From positions 6,570,501 to 6,634,500 of the forward strand of contig NC_069367.1 in the NCBI RefSeq assembly GCF_021730395.1: 64,000 bases of DNA, written 5' to 3'. The DNA comes from Mercenaria mercenaria. Lineage: Eukaryota; Mollusca; Bivalvia; Venerida; Veneridae. Shown here one piece after another: positions 1 to 12,224 of the stretch. The position numbers and the translations under genes are program-made. Below the pieces are notes generated by a model. It saw only the letters and a program-made list of their open reading frames with translations. It was not told the origin of the DNA and did not search any database. Within the stretch, counting starts at the first letter, position 1. The number at the start of each line of letters is the position of its first letter.

Positions 1-398
1 GCTGCTGATTCCGTTACTGAAATCGTCAGAAATCATTACTTCGTGTGACCGATATCACTGGATCTGAAATTGTGACATCGACACAGTTGTCAAAATCGCC
101 TCTACAAAAGAAGATATATGCTGAAGGGGAAGTAACTATATCTTTCATATAATTTGACAAATGGCGAGGCGTAACGTAAGGGAAGTAACTTATTTCTGAC
201 AGAATAACAAGTGTAATATAGACATTTTTTTTGGAGCGCTTCAGTGTTTCTTAAATTCATTATTAAAAAATGTCTGACACATCACTTCCAAAAATGAATT
301 ACCGTATAAATGTATTGATATAGAGCTCTAGATTTTTCATTACACTATCACGAGAAGTTTCAAGTTATAACCAGTAAATGGTGCGTGCCTATTACAAA
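1..398. other. Gene-free flank related to 20,098-20,370
   Basis: No coding region is recognisable. The stretch around 193-320 (an 'agaataacaa' run, then 'gcgcttcagtgttt', then 'atcacttc') matches 20,098-20,370, where the same words occur around an extra piece. This may mark the low-coordinate edge of the tandem duplication that made the two transporter genes, or it may simply be a dispersed repeat. Confidence 0.4.
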
Positions 399-656
399 CA
401 CATGTGGCAGTAACATAGGATACAGTATGGGTCCATGAGCCATATTCACTTAAATTTATTACAATAGATCTAATAATGTTTTATGAGAAAAAATGACAAT
501 AAGCCACAGGTGCATTTTTTTTTCAAAATGGCATTTTGTCATTTTTTTTCTAATAAAACATTATAGCTATATAGAATCTAGGCTAATTGTAATAAATTTG
601 AGTGTATATGACTCATGGACCCATACTGTATCCTAGGTAAGTTACTGCCACCTGTG
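399..656. repeat. Fold-back (MITE-like) inverted repeat
   Basis: The left arm begins 'cacatgtggcagtaac' and the right arm ends 'gttactgccacctgtg'. Pairing continues inward through the segments around 430-480 and 545-630 for more than 90 bases with small gaps. A T-rich loop lies near 515-545. There is no coding capacity. This is the layout of a non-autonomous fold-back DNA transposon. I saw no counterpart in the related segment near 20,100-20,640. Confidence 0.75.
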
Positions 657-1711
657 TTACGAAACACACAGATAGCGTATTTGGGTTCTCTTATATATTT
701 TTGGTAAAATTATCTTAGCAGACTAGGCATTCCCCCTCCCCACGGTATATTGTAGGGTATATCGTCTCGATCGGGATTTAAGTATGGCCCGTGTAATTAT
801 AAATAGTGTACATGGTATTCAATTCCTCTAATAAACCGACTTTGACTGGATTTTTTTCAGGGAGCGTAGGTTCAAGCCCCTCTGGGACCAATTTTTTTAT
901 CTTTATTTTTCCTTTTTTTAGTATGTTTTTACTTTTTCAAGACTAATTATTGATGTATTGTACAAAAGTGTTTTTTTTCTTTTCATGTTATAAGTGATTT
1001 CTTGCTATTCAAAGTGAATTTACCCCTGAAACAGAAGGGTGCAGAGTTAGACATCTTTAAAAATACTGAGTTACATGTGGTAAAAGTTCTTTATTTTGTC
1101 TTCACCCTTTAGATTACATATTGTGGAAGAAATATAGGTAGGTTTTACTTCTGCCCCGAGGTTATTTCTGGATGAAGTGAGCGAACTTTAAAACAGTCTC
1201 ACAGGACTCGACCTTAATTTTTCAATGTTGGAGTACGAATTCTGTTTCATTAAATACTTTACTTGAAGCACCCTAGAAAAAATGATATTGGCAGTTCTAT
1301 TTTGTGTTTATAATTGTTTACCAATAGTTTGAAGATTCTTTTACCAAAATTGATGGTGTAATGAATTTTCTGCATATGTTTTGGACAGTGGCCATCACTT
1401 TAAAATTTGTCTCTTCTTTCAGCTTGCGGAAATACCGTGAATTATACAAAATTTATTAAAAAAAAAAACGGAACGGTAAAAGTTGTTTAAATTTTGCATA
1501 CAAGTCTCTCACTGGATACATTACATTGCTGTAACATTGTTTTAAACATTTGAAATATTCGCCATTAGGTGGGTCATACCTTAAATAATATGCACCAATC
1601 GGTGTAACGGGGATAACAGACTTTATAAAGAATGTGCTAATACTCATACCATAATGTAAACTTAGCAAGATACATCTATAAAAGTTCAGTATTTTTATGG
1701 GTGTGGGAATT

Positions 1712-1818
1712 TAGCCAGAGCAACCAGAACAGCCAGAGTAGCCAGAAACCAACCCTAATACTAGCCCTAACCCTAACCCTAACCCTAACCCTGGCTACTC
1801 TTACTGCTCTGGTTAAGT
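1712..1818. repeat. Inverted repeat enclosing telomere-like (CCCTAA)n
   Basis: Four and a half perfect CCCTAA units lie at 1,765-1,792. They are flanked by 'agccagag' words on the left and 'ggctactcttactgctctgg' on the right, which are partly inverted copies of each other. TTAGGG is the usual molluscan telomere repeat. The tract is far too short for a telomere and reads as an interstitial telomeric sequence. Confidence 0.7.
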
Positions 1819-3113
1819 TCATGCCCATTATTTTTACCAAAGGAAAACAGGTAAAAATGTACACAGGTGTGTTCGTATTGTTGATATATAGGTAAAGTAA
1901 ATAAAAATTATGAACTATAGAAAATATAAATGTTAGTACTTTCCTAGAGATACTAAAACTTTTGTGTTCTTTCTTTTGTTCTTGTATTTCCCCGATCCAA
2001 TTTGCAGTATGAGCGTCGGACATGTAAAACGGTGTAAAGGTAACTTTATCATACCATATTATTGTGAAATTATTGTTCTTGACAGTTGCAAAAGGATAAA
2101 TTTACTTTTTTTGACTTAACATACATAGTCTTACAATCAGTACTAAATGTCCAATAATGTGTATTTAGTATTTTATTCCAAACGAGATACGATTGGGATC
2201 CGTGCATTAAATTGCGGGTTGTAGTTAGACATGGAAGTCGGCACACAACCTAAAACTTGACCTCCAACGTATAATTATTCAGTCCAAAAGTTACTTAAGT
2301 TACTAAAACTTTTTTGACGTTTTCGTGTTTTAGCCGGTGCCACAATTTCATAACTAAACAAAATATCGTATATTATCCACAGCTCATGCGATTATTATTT
2401 ACGACTTTATACATGCAATTTGAAGCTTTAAAAACTATTCTTTTTTATCACAGACAAAGCTTATGTGAGTTTGCATCGGTAAAAACAAGGCTTAACTTCT
2501 AAAATCTTTGACAAACCTCAAAATCACACCTTTAGTTTACACATTTGTACCGTGTGGGTTTGCAGTGTGCTATTTACTTTCCCTTAGTTTAGATTAACGC
2601 CAAGGTAGTATTAAAGAAATGGAGCAAAATGCTATATCTTAAGCTTCAAAGTGTTCTGTGAAATACAACAATTTAGCAACTTACATATTTTTCCGACTCT
2701 CCTCCACAATTTTCCCCGTGTCTTTCATTTTTGACAGTTGTTTAAATGCGTACAGAAACCGGTGCATATTCGTATAGAAGGAACGGAACGCAAAATAAAA
2801 ATGAATATAAGCCGTATTGATTAACCACCATGATAATTTTAAAGAATGTTTTCCATCAGTGTTTGCTGTTCTATTTTAAGACTGCTTTACACTAGAAAGC
2901 CCATAATGACCTAAGTGATCTGGTAAATTTTTCCACATTTCAAAATGGTGGACGGCGATTCAACTGCAAGGCAAAGTAGACAAAACAACTCCAATATTCC
3001 CTCTAAACATGGAAGAGTCGATATCATATATTGCGTTGTTTTCTTAAAATAGATTTACAAGCCAAGCAGATTTTCCAAACATTTATAGCTGATTACGGTG
3101 ATTCTTCCCCATC
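1819..3113. other. No gene recognised
   Basis: AT-rich sequence. Its short open frames have no recognisable domain and no support from repeats or splice signals. Confidence 0.5.
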
Positions 3114-3344
3114 TAACCCTTTCGCTGTATACCCGTCGGGCATCTACGTCTAAAACAAAACCTTTTTTTTTAAAATATGTATGCATTTTTTATTTTTATT
3201 TCTAAAAATTATAGGTTTTGTATACTCTATAAGAACAATAAAGCATCAATACTATTCTGTCGTAACTAACATGATTTTCTGGAAAGTTCCATAGCAAATA
3301 CAGTGTAAATAACGTAATCGGGTGTTCGGCAGCGAAAGGGTTAA
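3114..3344. repeat. MITE with CCCTTTCGCTG terminal repeats
   Basis: The ends are 'taaccctttcgctg' and 'cagcgaaagggttaa', an inverted repeat of about 13 bases. TTAA is complete at the right edge and degenerate (CTAA) at the left. This resembles piggyBac-type non-autonomous elements and the TTAA-bounded family seen at 26,513, 41,446, 54,260 and 57,008, but the internal sequence differs. Confidence 0.6.
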
Positions 3345-3427
3345 AAGTCCCTTTTTAAGGACGGAGAGGTTGGAGAGAAAGGGTCCTTTGTCAGGATGTT
3401 AGGGCAGAGAGAGTGATGAAAGAAGGG

Positions 3428-3690
3428 TTTTGTTGAGTTTAACGTCGCACTGGCGCAATTATAGGTCATTTGGCGACTTTCCAGTCTTTATGGTGCAGGA
3501 ATACACAAGGTGCCCCTCCGTGCATTATTTCACCACAAGCTGGCATCTGGGTAGTACCACCGACCTTCCTTAAGCCAACTGGATGGCTTCCGCACATGAG
3601 GAATTTAACGCCTGAGTTGGATTTGAACCCACACCGGTGAGGGATAAGTGAAACAAAGTCAGCGACTTTAACCACTCGGTCACGGACCCC
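3428..3690 (-). repeat. tRNA-derived SINE, family 1
   Basis: Read on the minus strand it has a tRNA-Leu/Ser-like head ('gtgaccgagtgg' A box, then a 'ggtgtgggttcaaatcc' B-box region). The body carries the 'gaagccatccagttggctt' motif, and the tail contains 'gtgcgacgttaaac'. The same insertion with shared flanking words ('gggtcctttgtcaggatg') is at 20,668-20,915, so it predates the transporter duplication. Confidence 0.8.
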
Positions 3691-4160
3691 TCCCCCCGTC
3701 TCCTCTACGATGGAATAAGGGATGGATGATGGGATAGAGAAAAGTGATGGTGGGAGGGAAGCGAGCCGGGAGTTCTTCTGTTGACTGTCAAATCATTCAA
3801 TAAGTGTTTTACTACATGACGTCAAAAAGAATTTTTGCTAGAATCTATATAAGTTGTGGCTATAGCTCAGCAAAATTTACTATTGATCTATAGACGGCAT
3901 AAACTATGAACGGGCAAGTTTATATCTTAAAACATTGACTGTGATACGTGTTGTCTAACCATAAAATGCTTAATGCCGCAATACATTTAATCCGACTACA
4001 ATTCTTAACATTGCAATAATTTATAGACATTTCATAGCCACACGGCAGTGTTGCATACATTTTCCAGTGCCTAAGATCAAAGATGTGAAGGCCTTAATGG
4101 TATATCTTAGTTTGCTGCACGGTTTTCACGATTCATGTACTGATCACAGACAGCCGTCTT

Positions 4161-7100
4161 TCATATTTCCGTTTTCAGCTTCTTCAGTTTTCTGGCTTCC
4201 CTGCTACGTCTTGTAACCAAGACAAGAAAGTTGATACATCCGCTGACAGCGAAACATGCTCCGGCCGCCAGAAAACTTAATGTATACTTCCCCGTCGCAT
4301 CAAATAACCAACCTGTTACAAAGTCGGAATATTAATCAGTATTTACTTTTATCAAATAAGTCATTTCAAACAAATAATAAAAAATACAAGACCGATACAA
4401 GAAGACCATAACCAACCCCACCAGCATATGAACAAATAAAAAGTTAGGGATGGGAAGGAATACTGAAATCAATATTATGAAATAGTACGAAAAGACGCTA
4501 CTTTTTTACAACTGCTCTCATAAAAGCTCTAGTCTACTTATTTTTGTACTTTCATTAAAAGTATTAGTGTGTATCACTACATTGCATATAAAGCCTGATA
4601 AACAGCAACAAATGTAATAGCATCTCTATCAAACAGAAATTGAACTCGCTACTCTGCGTTACTATGGTAACTAACCTGCAGCTGGGCTACCAATAAGCCC
4701 CGATATACCATATACCCACATTGTCAACCCTTGAATGGTCGCCATGTGTTTTTCATCAATATATTCCAATAATACAATAGGTTGGACGCAGTACATAGCC
4801 CCTAGAAAGATATTACAATCATTTCCCGCTTTTATCACATTTTTGTAACCAACTGAATATACTATATGCATAGTTTAAATGTTAATCATAGACTTTGGTA
4901 CAACGGACTTTTTGAAAACAAATAGATCTCTGTAAAGTTGTTTTCTGGACGATCCTCCAGTGCATGCGTACTTAACAGTGCTGTGTACATGTATTAAAAA
5001 TCTGATGAGCATTTCAGTCGAAACCTTAGACATAACATTTGCTTTGTACATTTTGGAAAATATCGTAAAAATACTTCAGACAGTTTCGACTGAAAACGGT
5101 AAATTCAAAGTCAATTTTCTGACCATCATAGTAATAAATGTAACTTTGTTTATATGCTTATTTATAACCGCCGCCGGTAAACGATATGGGCGATAGAAGG
5201 CAGGTAATAATGTTAGTTGGAGGGTAGTGCAGGATACAGAAGACGCTTCTATTCCAGAAGTTTCTCTGGTTTTGAGGGTCCCAGATGTAAAGCACCCATG
5301 CATTGGACTCTTATCCCAGTGTTAGTATTTCAGTTGGAGGAGCTGGAATCCACATTTCACATTTAATGGCATACAAAGGATTTTTTTTTACATCAAATAG
5401 GAAGTTACTACTCAGTGTTGTTGTGAAGCGGTACAGGCTGTTGATGAGATACGGTATAATCAGTCACATAAGGCTGTAAAAAATAATATTTGTGGAAATA
5501 ACATTTCAATTCATTTTATATTTAGTAAGAAGACGTGATGTACCAACTGGCTATATATATGGTTTCAAATCATTCAATTGCTTTACAGTAATGAAAAATA
5601 TGGTCTCAAGATGTATAAGTTTATATGAGAAATAAAGAAAAAAAACCGTATTGATATTAATAGCATACTTGCCTGAAAACAGGCCGTACAGCACTGAATA
5701 CGTAATAAGCGTCTCAAACATCGGGATCACAGCAACAATCATTGTCATTACGCCGATTGATAGAATGCAACCACCCAGAAGACTCAGATTATGGACACAT
5801 TTCATATCTGCTAACCATCCGGCACAAATTTGACTTATGGCTCCTACAAAGATTTTTATTATCAAAATTCATTTAAATTGCACAAGCACACACTTTGACC
5901 AATTTAGATTCAGTGAGGCGATCATTAATTAATGATGATGATGATGATGATGAATATCAAGTGCGCTCACTTATTTTGTATATAGCAGCAACGGCCGTCT
6001 GTTGGCGAATGGTTGATCAAGACGCTACTGTCCTATATAGAGTAAACCTATATAGTTTTCAATTTACTACCAGGATTATATGTGCAAGTAAATTACAGCG
6101 CAGACTTGAAGTAAGTATACAAAGTACATGTAGCAATTTGTCCAACACATGAACTGCTTCATGGACCACACAAAGAAGAGACAGCTGTCACCATTCAAGA
6201 TCAAAACGAGACGTGAATACAATTACCAGCATACTAGTCACAAGTATTACTTGCAAATAATTACTATCCATTCCATCCAAAAAGTCTAAAAAAAAACCTG
6301 TGTAGCAGTTCAACATGATTGAAGAAAATGATGTATAGAAACATTTAGTATAGATCTGATCAGATCAGTTACCCCGTTTCCCAAACGCAATTTAAAGAGC
6401 GTCAGTTCGCATATCTCGAGCATCGTTCTTACCACAGTTGCGAAACATCAACAGACTAAACATACAAATACTAAATTAAAGTCATGATCCTACCTCCGAT
6501 TCCGACTGCTGACAGCATCCAAGCACTCTGTGATGAACTACATTTGACGGTCAGTGCAAAATCAGGCAACATACTGTAAGGTACGAATTCTGGTATAGCT
6601 ATGAACACGGTCGATAACATTAGAATAATAAAATTACTGTTTGTCACCAATTTTTTGGGGAAAACTTTTTCTATGTATGCAATCTTAAACCTGCCATTTT
6701 TTGTTTTGTCATTTTTATTTGTCATGGACTCAATATTATATTTATTGCTCTCGCTGTTGGACGTGTCTATGTCATGTGTTGACGCAGATCTGTCATTTTC
6801 AGTCGTTGCGACGGACACCGGAGTACAGTTAGGATGCTTATCATCTGATCTTGCAACTGGATTGCCGGTCTTGGTATCTATAACAGTTGTAATGACAGGC
6901 ACAGGTATACTCTGTGCTTCTTCAGTATTTTCAACTGATACTTTACCATCTGTTATAGCTAACTTACCACCAGTTATAGCTTGCTCTGAATGTAAGCTAT
7001 CTAACTTATCACCCGTTATGCCTTGTTCTGAATGTTTGACATCTAACTGATATTCCGTTATATCTTGCCTTGAATTCTCGCCATGTTCATTGCCTGTCTT

Positions 7101-10100
7101 GGATTGTTTGTTATTCTTCAAATTTTCTATTTCAGGTTCATTTATTTCTACTTCTTCCTCTATAAATGGTCTTAATAAAGATGCAAATACGCATTCATGT
7201 AAGGTCACGCCAGCTAAAATAAACATAGACCCTCTCCAACCAAAGGTATCAATTATCAATTGTGCGACAGGAAGGAAAACAAATGTTCCTATCCCTCCGC
7301 CACAGAAAGTAATCCCTACAGCCAACGCCCTCCTCTTTTTGAAATATTTCACAGTAGCGACATATCCAGACAGAAACACCATTCCAAACCCAAACCCTGA
7401 AATCAAAGAACAAACCTATCAAACAAACTGACACATGTACAAGTCTTGAAACAAAAACTATTTAATGTCCACTCAAATAGTAGTATCTTAACGTATGAGG
7501 CAACGAGCACATGTCTGAAACTTGCAAATATTATATTAACAAACATTACAATATCCATATCAAAACTGAAAAAAAGTTTATATTCACATGTATAGCTTTC
7601 TCCACTTCCAGGGGTGGTTTTGCCACTGACCTTCGCAAGACGGTATCCCAATATTTACGAATGTGCCTTATTTCTTTGTTTGTATTCTTGTTGTCTTATT
7701 TTTTCATTTTGCCAGTTTTCTTTATATATGTATGCTCATTATTAAGATTATTATTACAATCATACATACGGTATACTGCTGTAGGTAAGAGCGTTGGTCT
7801 ACGTGACTATTTGATAAACGACATTGTATCTGAATCATTAGTCCTCCACCTCTGATTCATGTGGGGAAGTTGGCAGTTACTTACGGAGAACAGGTTTGTA
7901 CTGGTACAGAATCCAGGAAAGCTGGTTAGGTTAACTGCCCGCCGTTACATGACTGAAATACTGTTGAAAAATGGCGTTAAACCCAAAACAAACAAACAAA
8001 CATATACTGCTGTAGGGTTTTGGCTTTGGGAAGCTGGATTCCTGGAAAGATCAGTGGCTTTTTCTATTAGAGTTTTTTCCGTAACCATTGTGATTTATGC
8101 AAAATCAGTACGACACAACATAATAAATGGAATATTGGTCCTTTTTCTGAGTCAAGAGTAGAAAATCCCGCAGGTATTTCATTGCATTGCAGTACAAAGA
8201 AATGTTATTGTAAAGTATTAACAGACGAAAGCAACATTTAGACACCCAGAACAAAATATTCATAACACATTTGTTTACCTTGTAGTGCACCGAAAGTAAA
8301 ATATAGGTAGTAGAGATTAGGTGCAAAATAACTCAGCAGAAATGCTACAGTTGTGATAAGTGAACCTGCCATTGTACCAGTTCGGTATCCAAACCTGTTC
8401 ACAATGTATGCCGAGATGGGACCTGAAAATCAAACATAAGTAATCGCTTCAGGAATGGTATGTACACCAGTTTACATTTGTTTATAACCTTTGAGTGTGT
8501 CTTCGTTCAATCCCCAAATTAAACCAGGGGCCTCTGGGGCCGAGTGGGTAAATGCCTAAATCTTGGCAGTGGGCCAAGGGATTTCTGTCTTCACCAGCAC
8601 AGTTGGGGGCTAATGACCATCACAGTATGGTTCTAATAAACAAAGGTAATTGTTTATTGGAGAGACAGTCTATCATACAAGTGTATCTATTAATGAGATG
8701 GGGAAACAGTGTGATTTATTCTATAAATATTGATAAATGTTAAAGTTATACCTATTTTTTGCCATTTCTATATAAAGAAAAATATTTGTTGATCAAACAC
8801 AATAATCAAATAATAAACTTTAGGAAATAAGCAAGTTTTTATTTTTTCAAAGTCTGTCCAGTGAATTTTGATATTTTAGAAAATGTTACTTTCAATTATC
8901 TAAAGCTTGCAGAATACTGTAAATAACATTTGTGTGAAATTGAAAACCAAATGTGGATTTCAGTATTACAAAGTAAAGCAGAAAAAGTACACTTTTGGCA
9001 ACTTACTGGAATTGAAAATTCAGTATAGATTGAACACAATAATTTGATTTTACTCAGTGATATTATATTCAAATAATGGTGATTGCATGGATACGAGAAA
9101 ATCATTTTCCCAATCTTTTTGTAAGTATTCTATATAAATATATTGGAAGGATGACCGTTTTCATAATAATTATGATATCGGTAAATATTGTTTGTCAGCA
9201 CGAGGAACTCATTGAGTTTTCAATATACCTGTGTTTTATTATCAATATTATTTTCAATAATATTACTGTATCTTTTATTAGTTTTATTTGTAATATTATA
9301 AAATTATAAAATAATAATAATTATCGTTATTATTATCATCATTAATATAACATTAAAATAATAATTATTATTACATATATAATATCAAAATAATAACAAT
9401 CATTATTATTATTCCACACTCACTGAAGGAAAATTAATTTCTTTTAACTCCACTGCACACATCTTCATTGTCTAGTTGGGACCCCTGCTTAACTAATTGC
9501 CCTCTTATCAGTAACTGTTACATAATCGTTGATAAGCAGCAGACAAGATAGGAGTTGTTTATAGGATTGGGGAGGGGGAGGGGGAGGGAGTTATATAGTA
9601 GTGGATCTAGGCCTTTAAGGTTGCTGACTTGAGTTCACTCGGGGCGTTGAAATCTTCATGTGAGGAAGCCATCCAGCTGGCTTGCGGAAGGTCGTTGGTT
9701 CTACACAAGTGCCCGTTCTTGATGAAATAATACACAAACGGGCACCTGGGGTCTTCCTCCACCATCAAATCTGGAAGATCGCCACATGACCTATAATTGT
9801 GCCTGTGCGACGTTAAACCCAACAAAAACAAATAAAAACAAATTAAACCAGCGATTAAGTCACTTAGCATTGGCTAGTGTTGTTTTTACGTTACATGGGG
9901 TCTGTTCACATGAGCATTTCATTATTATTACTGCTCCTGCCTAAATACAAAGCCGTTTTTAAATTAGTTTCTGACGGTGCCGATTTAGTTAATACTAATT
10001 TTAGGTCGATTTTGAAGCAAGTTCACAATATATATTAATCACTCCCGACACCTCATTCCTGATGGAATCCTCGACATGCAGAGACCACTTTCGACTTGTT

Positions 10101-11948
10101 GAACAGAAGCACCTGAAAATACCAACAGACTGGAAACAAAGCTATTACATAATATAACTGCACAGGAAATTTATACGTACTTACGTTGCTGCCAGATCTT
10201 TTATATTTACAAGAATAACTCAATAACTCACTGAAAATTTCGACTGTAAGTTTTTTTCGACTGAAGATGTTAAACAAGATGGCCCTAGGTTGCTCACCTG
10301 AGTAACACAACATAACAGTGTAAACATGTTTTACCTAGTGATTTCATCGGGACAAATATTCTGATCAATTTTCATCAAGGTTGGACCAAAATTTTGCCTC
10401 TTGAGTGCACACAGGCATTTTCTTTAATTTGACCTAGTGACCTAATTGTTTACCCCACATAATCCAGATTCTAACATGTCTAAGAATTCATGAAATCAAA
10501 CATTCCAAAAAAGTTTAGGGGAAGATTGGAGAAAAAAATCGGCGTCTAGAGCGTACACAAGCTTTTCCTTTGACTTCACCAAGTGGTCTTAAGCTATTTT
10601 TTGACCCCACGTGACCCAGATTAAAAATCGTCACAAACCTTATGATAACAAACATTCAGGCCATGTTTTATGACGATGGAATAAAGAATGTGCCATTTAT
10701 AGTGTAAACAAGCTGATTCTTTGATTTCAAATCAAAAAATAAAAGAACCCTCTATCATGGCTGAAAGGGCCGATATAGAAATTTTTCGTTTTTTATAGGC
10801 AGAAACTCTAGAACCCATGACGGAATCTTGCTTGTTTTGGAAAGGAACCGAGATGCTATTGTGACTTAAGTTGTAAGTATAGTCAAAATCCAATGTTAAT
10901 TGTCACTTCTTTCGTGTTCACAAAGTAAAATTAACAAATTTTGGATATTTCAGGGGTCAATCAGGGACTGTAACTCCTGAAACTACGATTGGATCTGCCG
11001 GATTTATCATGGAATCCAAAATCAATTGTTCTTAAAGATATTTTTCAAGTTTGCATCAAATGAAATTATAAATAATGTCTCTATATGACGGCACTGCAAA
11101 ACTAGCAATTTTCTGCCCTTTATGAGGTCATTACTCTAGAACCTATGATGGCAACTGGCAAATTTTCGAAAGGAATCAAGGCATTATGCCAATACGGGTT
11201 GTGTGCAAATTTAATTAAAATCTATTGCAAAACGTGTTCTCTATCGTAATCACAAGCCAAAAATAGCATTTTTCGGCCCTTTAAGGGGCCATAACTCTAG
11301 AAACCATTATGGGATCTAGCCAGTTTTCGAAAGGAAGTGAGATACTACAATACAAGTTGAGTGCAAGTTTAATTAACTCAACTGCAAAACGTGGTCTCTA
11401 TCGTGTTCACAAGCCGAAATTAGCACATTTTGGCCCTTTAAGCGGGTATAACTCTGGAACCCATTATCGGATCAGGCCTGTTTTCGAATGGAAACGAAAT
11501 ATTATGCCAATACAAGTTGTGTGCAAGTTTAATTAAAATTGATCACAAAATGTGGTCTCTATTGTGTTAATAAGAAATTGTGGACGGACGGAAGACGGAC
11601 GGACGAAGTGCGATCACAAAGCTTCGTGACAGATGAGCTTAAAACTAGTGACCAGTTTCAAAATGCTGTGCGTTAATAACTCTCTGACTATTATGCACAT
11701 ACTAACATCAACGTCATTTACCTTCAAGATTAAAGACGCTTTGCATGATGCTGCCAACCCAAGCCGTTTGACCTTTGCCTTTATTGAATTCGTTCAGGAA
11801 CTCAACAAAGTAAAGACCATACGAGAAACGCACACCACCATTGATAGCTTGAAGCAAGAAAGCGGCTACTACGATAACCCAGGCATATCCTCTATCCCTA
11901 ACCGTTGGCTTCATCTTTCTTTGTTTATTTGTCATAGTGAAGGAGGAA
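4161..11948 (-). CDS. SLC16/MCT-like major facilitator transporter, copy 1
   Basis: Six exons read right to left: 11,722-11,935 (ATG at 11,935, chosen because copy 2 can only begin at this Met), 8,279-8,422, 6,494-7,396, 5,673-5,843, 4,676-4,801, 4,161-4,312 (TGA). They join in frame, all introns phase 1, to 569 codons. A 3' splice site 13 bases upstream of the ATG (exon edge 11,948) implies an upstream non-coding exon. Seen: about twelve hydrophobic segments split six and six by a charged loop encoded in exon 3; TM1 motif D-R-G-Y-A-W at residues 14-19; TM5 motif YFKKRRALAVG. Known: these are signatures of the SLC16 monocarboxylate transporter family (plasma membrane, often proton-linked). 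The usual Gly after Asp in the TM1 motif is Arg here. The exon 4 donor is GC. Exon 3 is 42 bases shorter than in copy 2. The substrate is unknown. Confidence 0.88.
5673..5678 (-). promoter_or_regulatory. GC-AG 5' splice site after exon 4, copy 1
   Basis: Exon 4 ends TTTTCAG and the intron begins GCAAGT. No GT donor nearby keeps the frame, and joining here gives the family-like segment FSGGAMY. The identical donor is at 25,849 in copy 2. CAG|GCAAGT is the classic context for U2-type GC-AG introns. Confidence 0.8.
5930..5953 (+). repeat. (GAT)n microsatellite in intron 3
   Basis: A run of GAT/ATG triplets within intron 3 of copy 1. A similar, longer and imperfect run lies at the equivalent place in copy 2 (about 26,104-26,134), so the microsatellite predates the duplication. 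Confidence 0.8.
7770..8003 (+). repeat. tRNA-derived SINE, family 2, in intron 2
   Basis: The head contains 'taggtaagagcgttggtct', the body 'gattcatgtggggaagttgg' and the tail 'ggcgttaaacccaaaac'. The same family lies in reverse at 44,911, 46,329 and 58,648. The tRNA-like head is eroded in this copy. It is not present in copy 2 intron 2 (27,830-28,450), so it probably inserted after the duplication. Confidence 0.7.
9569..9591 (+). other. G-quadruplex-type G-run
   Basis: Four runs of three to five G separated by single A residues. This fits the G3+N1-7 pattern of intramolecular G-quadruplexes. It sits in intron 1 of copy 1, on the strand opposite to the gene. Only the motif is visible; structure is inferred. 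Confidence 0.6.
9601..9828 (+). repeat. tRNA-derived SINE, family 1, head eroded
   Basis: It has the body motif 'gaagccatccagctggctt', then 'gacctataattgtg' and the tail 'gcgacgttaaacccaac'. The tRNA-like A box is poorly preserved while the B-box region ('gagttcactcgggg') is visible. It lies in intron 1 of transporter copy 1. Confidence 0.75.
10900..11640 (+). repeat. Dispersed repeat with ~160-bp internal tandem units
   Basis: Units carry 'ggccataactctagaa', 'ccagttttcgaaagg', 'gtgcaagtttaattaa' and 'tctctatcgtgttcacaag'. The 'aactcnngaa' word recurs near 10,972, 11,133, 11,292 and 11,451, a spacing of about 160. The array ends in a 'gacggacgg' run near 11,590. A related fragment lies at 39,660-39,800. 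No coding capacity. Confidence 0.75.
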
Positions 11949-12224
11949 CTGAAGTTAATAAACATATAAGATATTTTCAAGTTCAGCAAAAGCAACTGAC
12001 TATCAATGTTACGTGTTCAAACAAGGAAATACTTGGGTACTTGCTTATACTTTCGTCGCTTTAAAAATAAAATAACTTTTATTTTGTTTACTGATAATAC
12101 ATGCGCCCGGTACCTGAAAATATAATAAACTTCTTGGTTTCAAACAGTAAAAATCTCGTTCAGTTACTTCTATTTTTGCTTGGGCGTATGTATGCATCTT
12201 TCTTTTCAAATAATACGTATCACC

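Larger units (their letters stand above)
8423..11721. other. Expanded intron 1 of transporter copy 1
   Basis: This 3.3-kb intron corresponds to only 328 bases in copy 2 (28,595-28,922). The extra length is repeats: a SINE-like head fragment near 8,528, AT-rich low-complexity DNA (8,700-9,420), a G-rich tract (9,569-9,591), a SINE (9,601-9,828) and a tandem-unit repeat (about 10,900-11,640). A block near 10,200-10,250 ('caataactcactgaaa') still matches copy 2 at about 28,770, marking original intron sequence. No extra exon was seen. Confidence 0.7.

Noticed and set aside
3428-3690. Open frames within this stretch on the minus strand
   Set aside because: They fall in the SINE; similar frames recur wherever the SINE occurs.
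5076-5303. Open frame in intron 4 of transporter copy 1
   Set aside because: The matching sequence in copy 2 (about 22,850-22,940) does not keep the frame, and no splice signals support an exon.
6601-7431. Plus-strand open frames (149 and 113 codons)
   Set aside because: Shadows of exon 3 of transporter copy 1 on the other strand.
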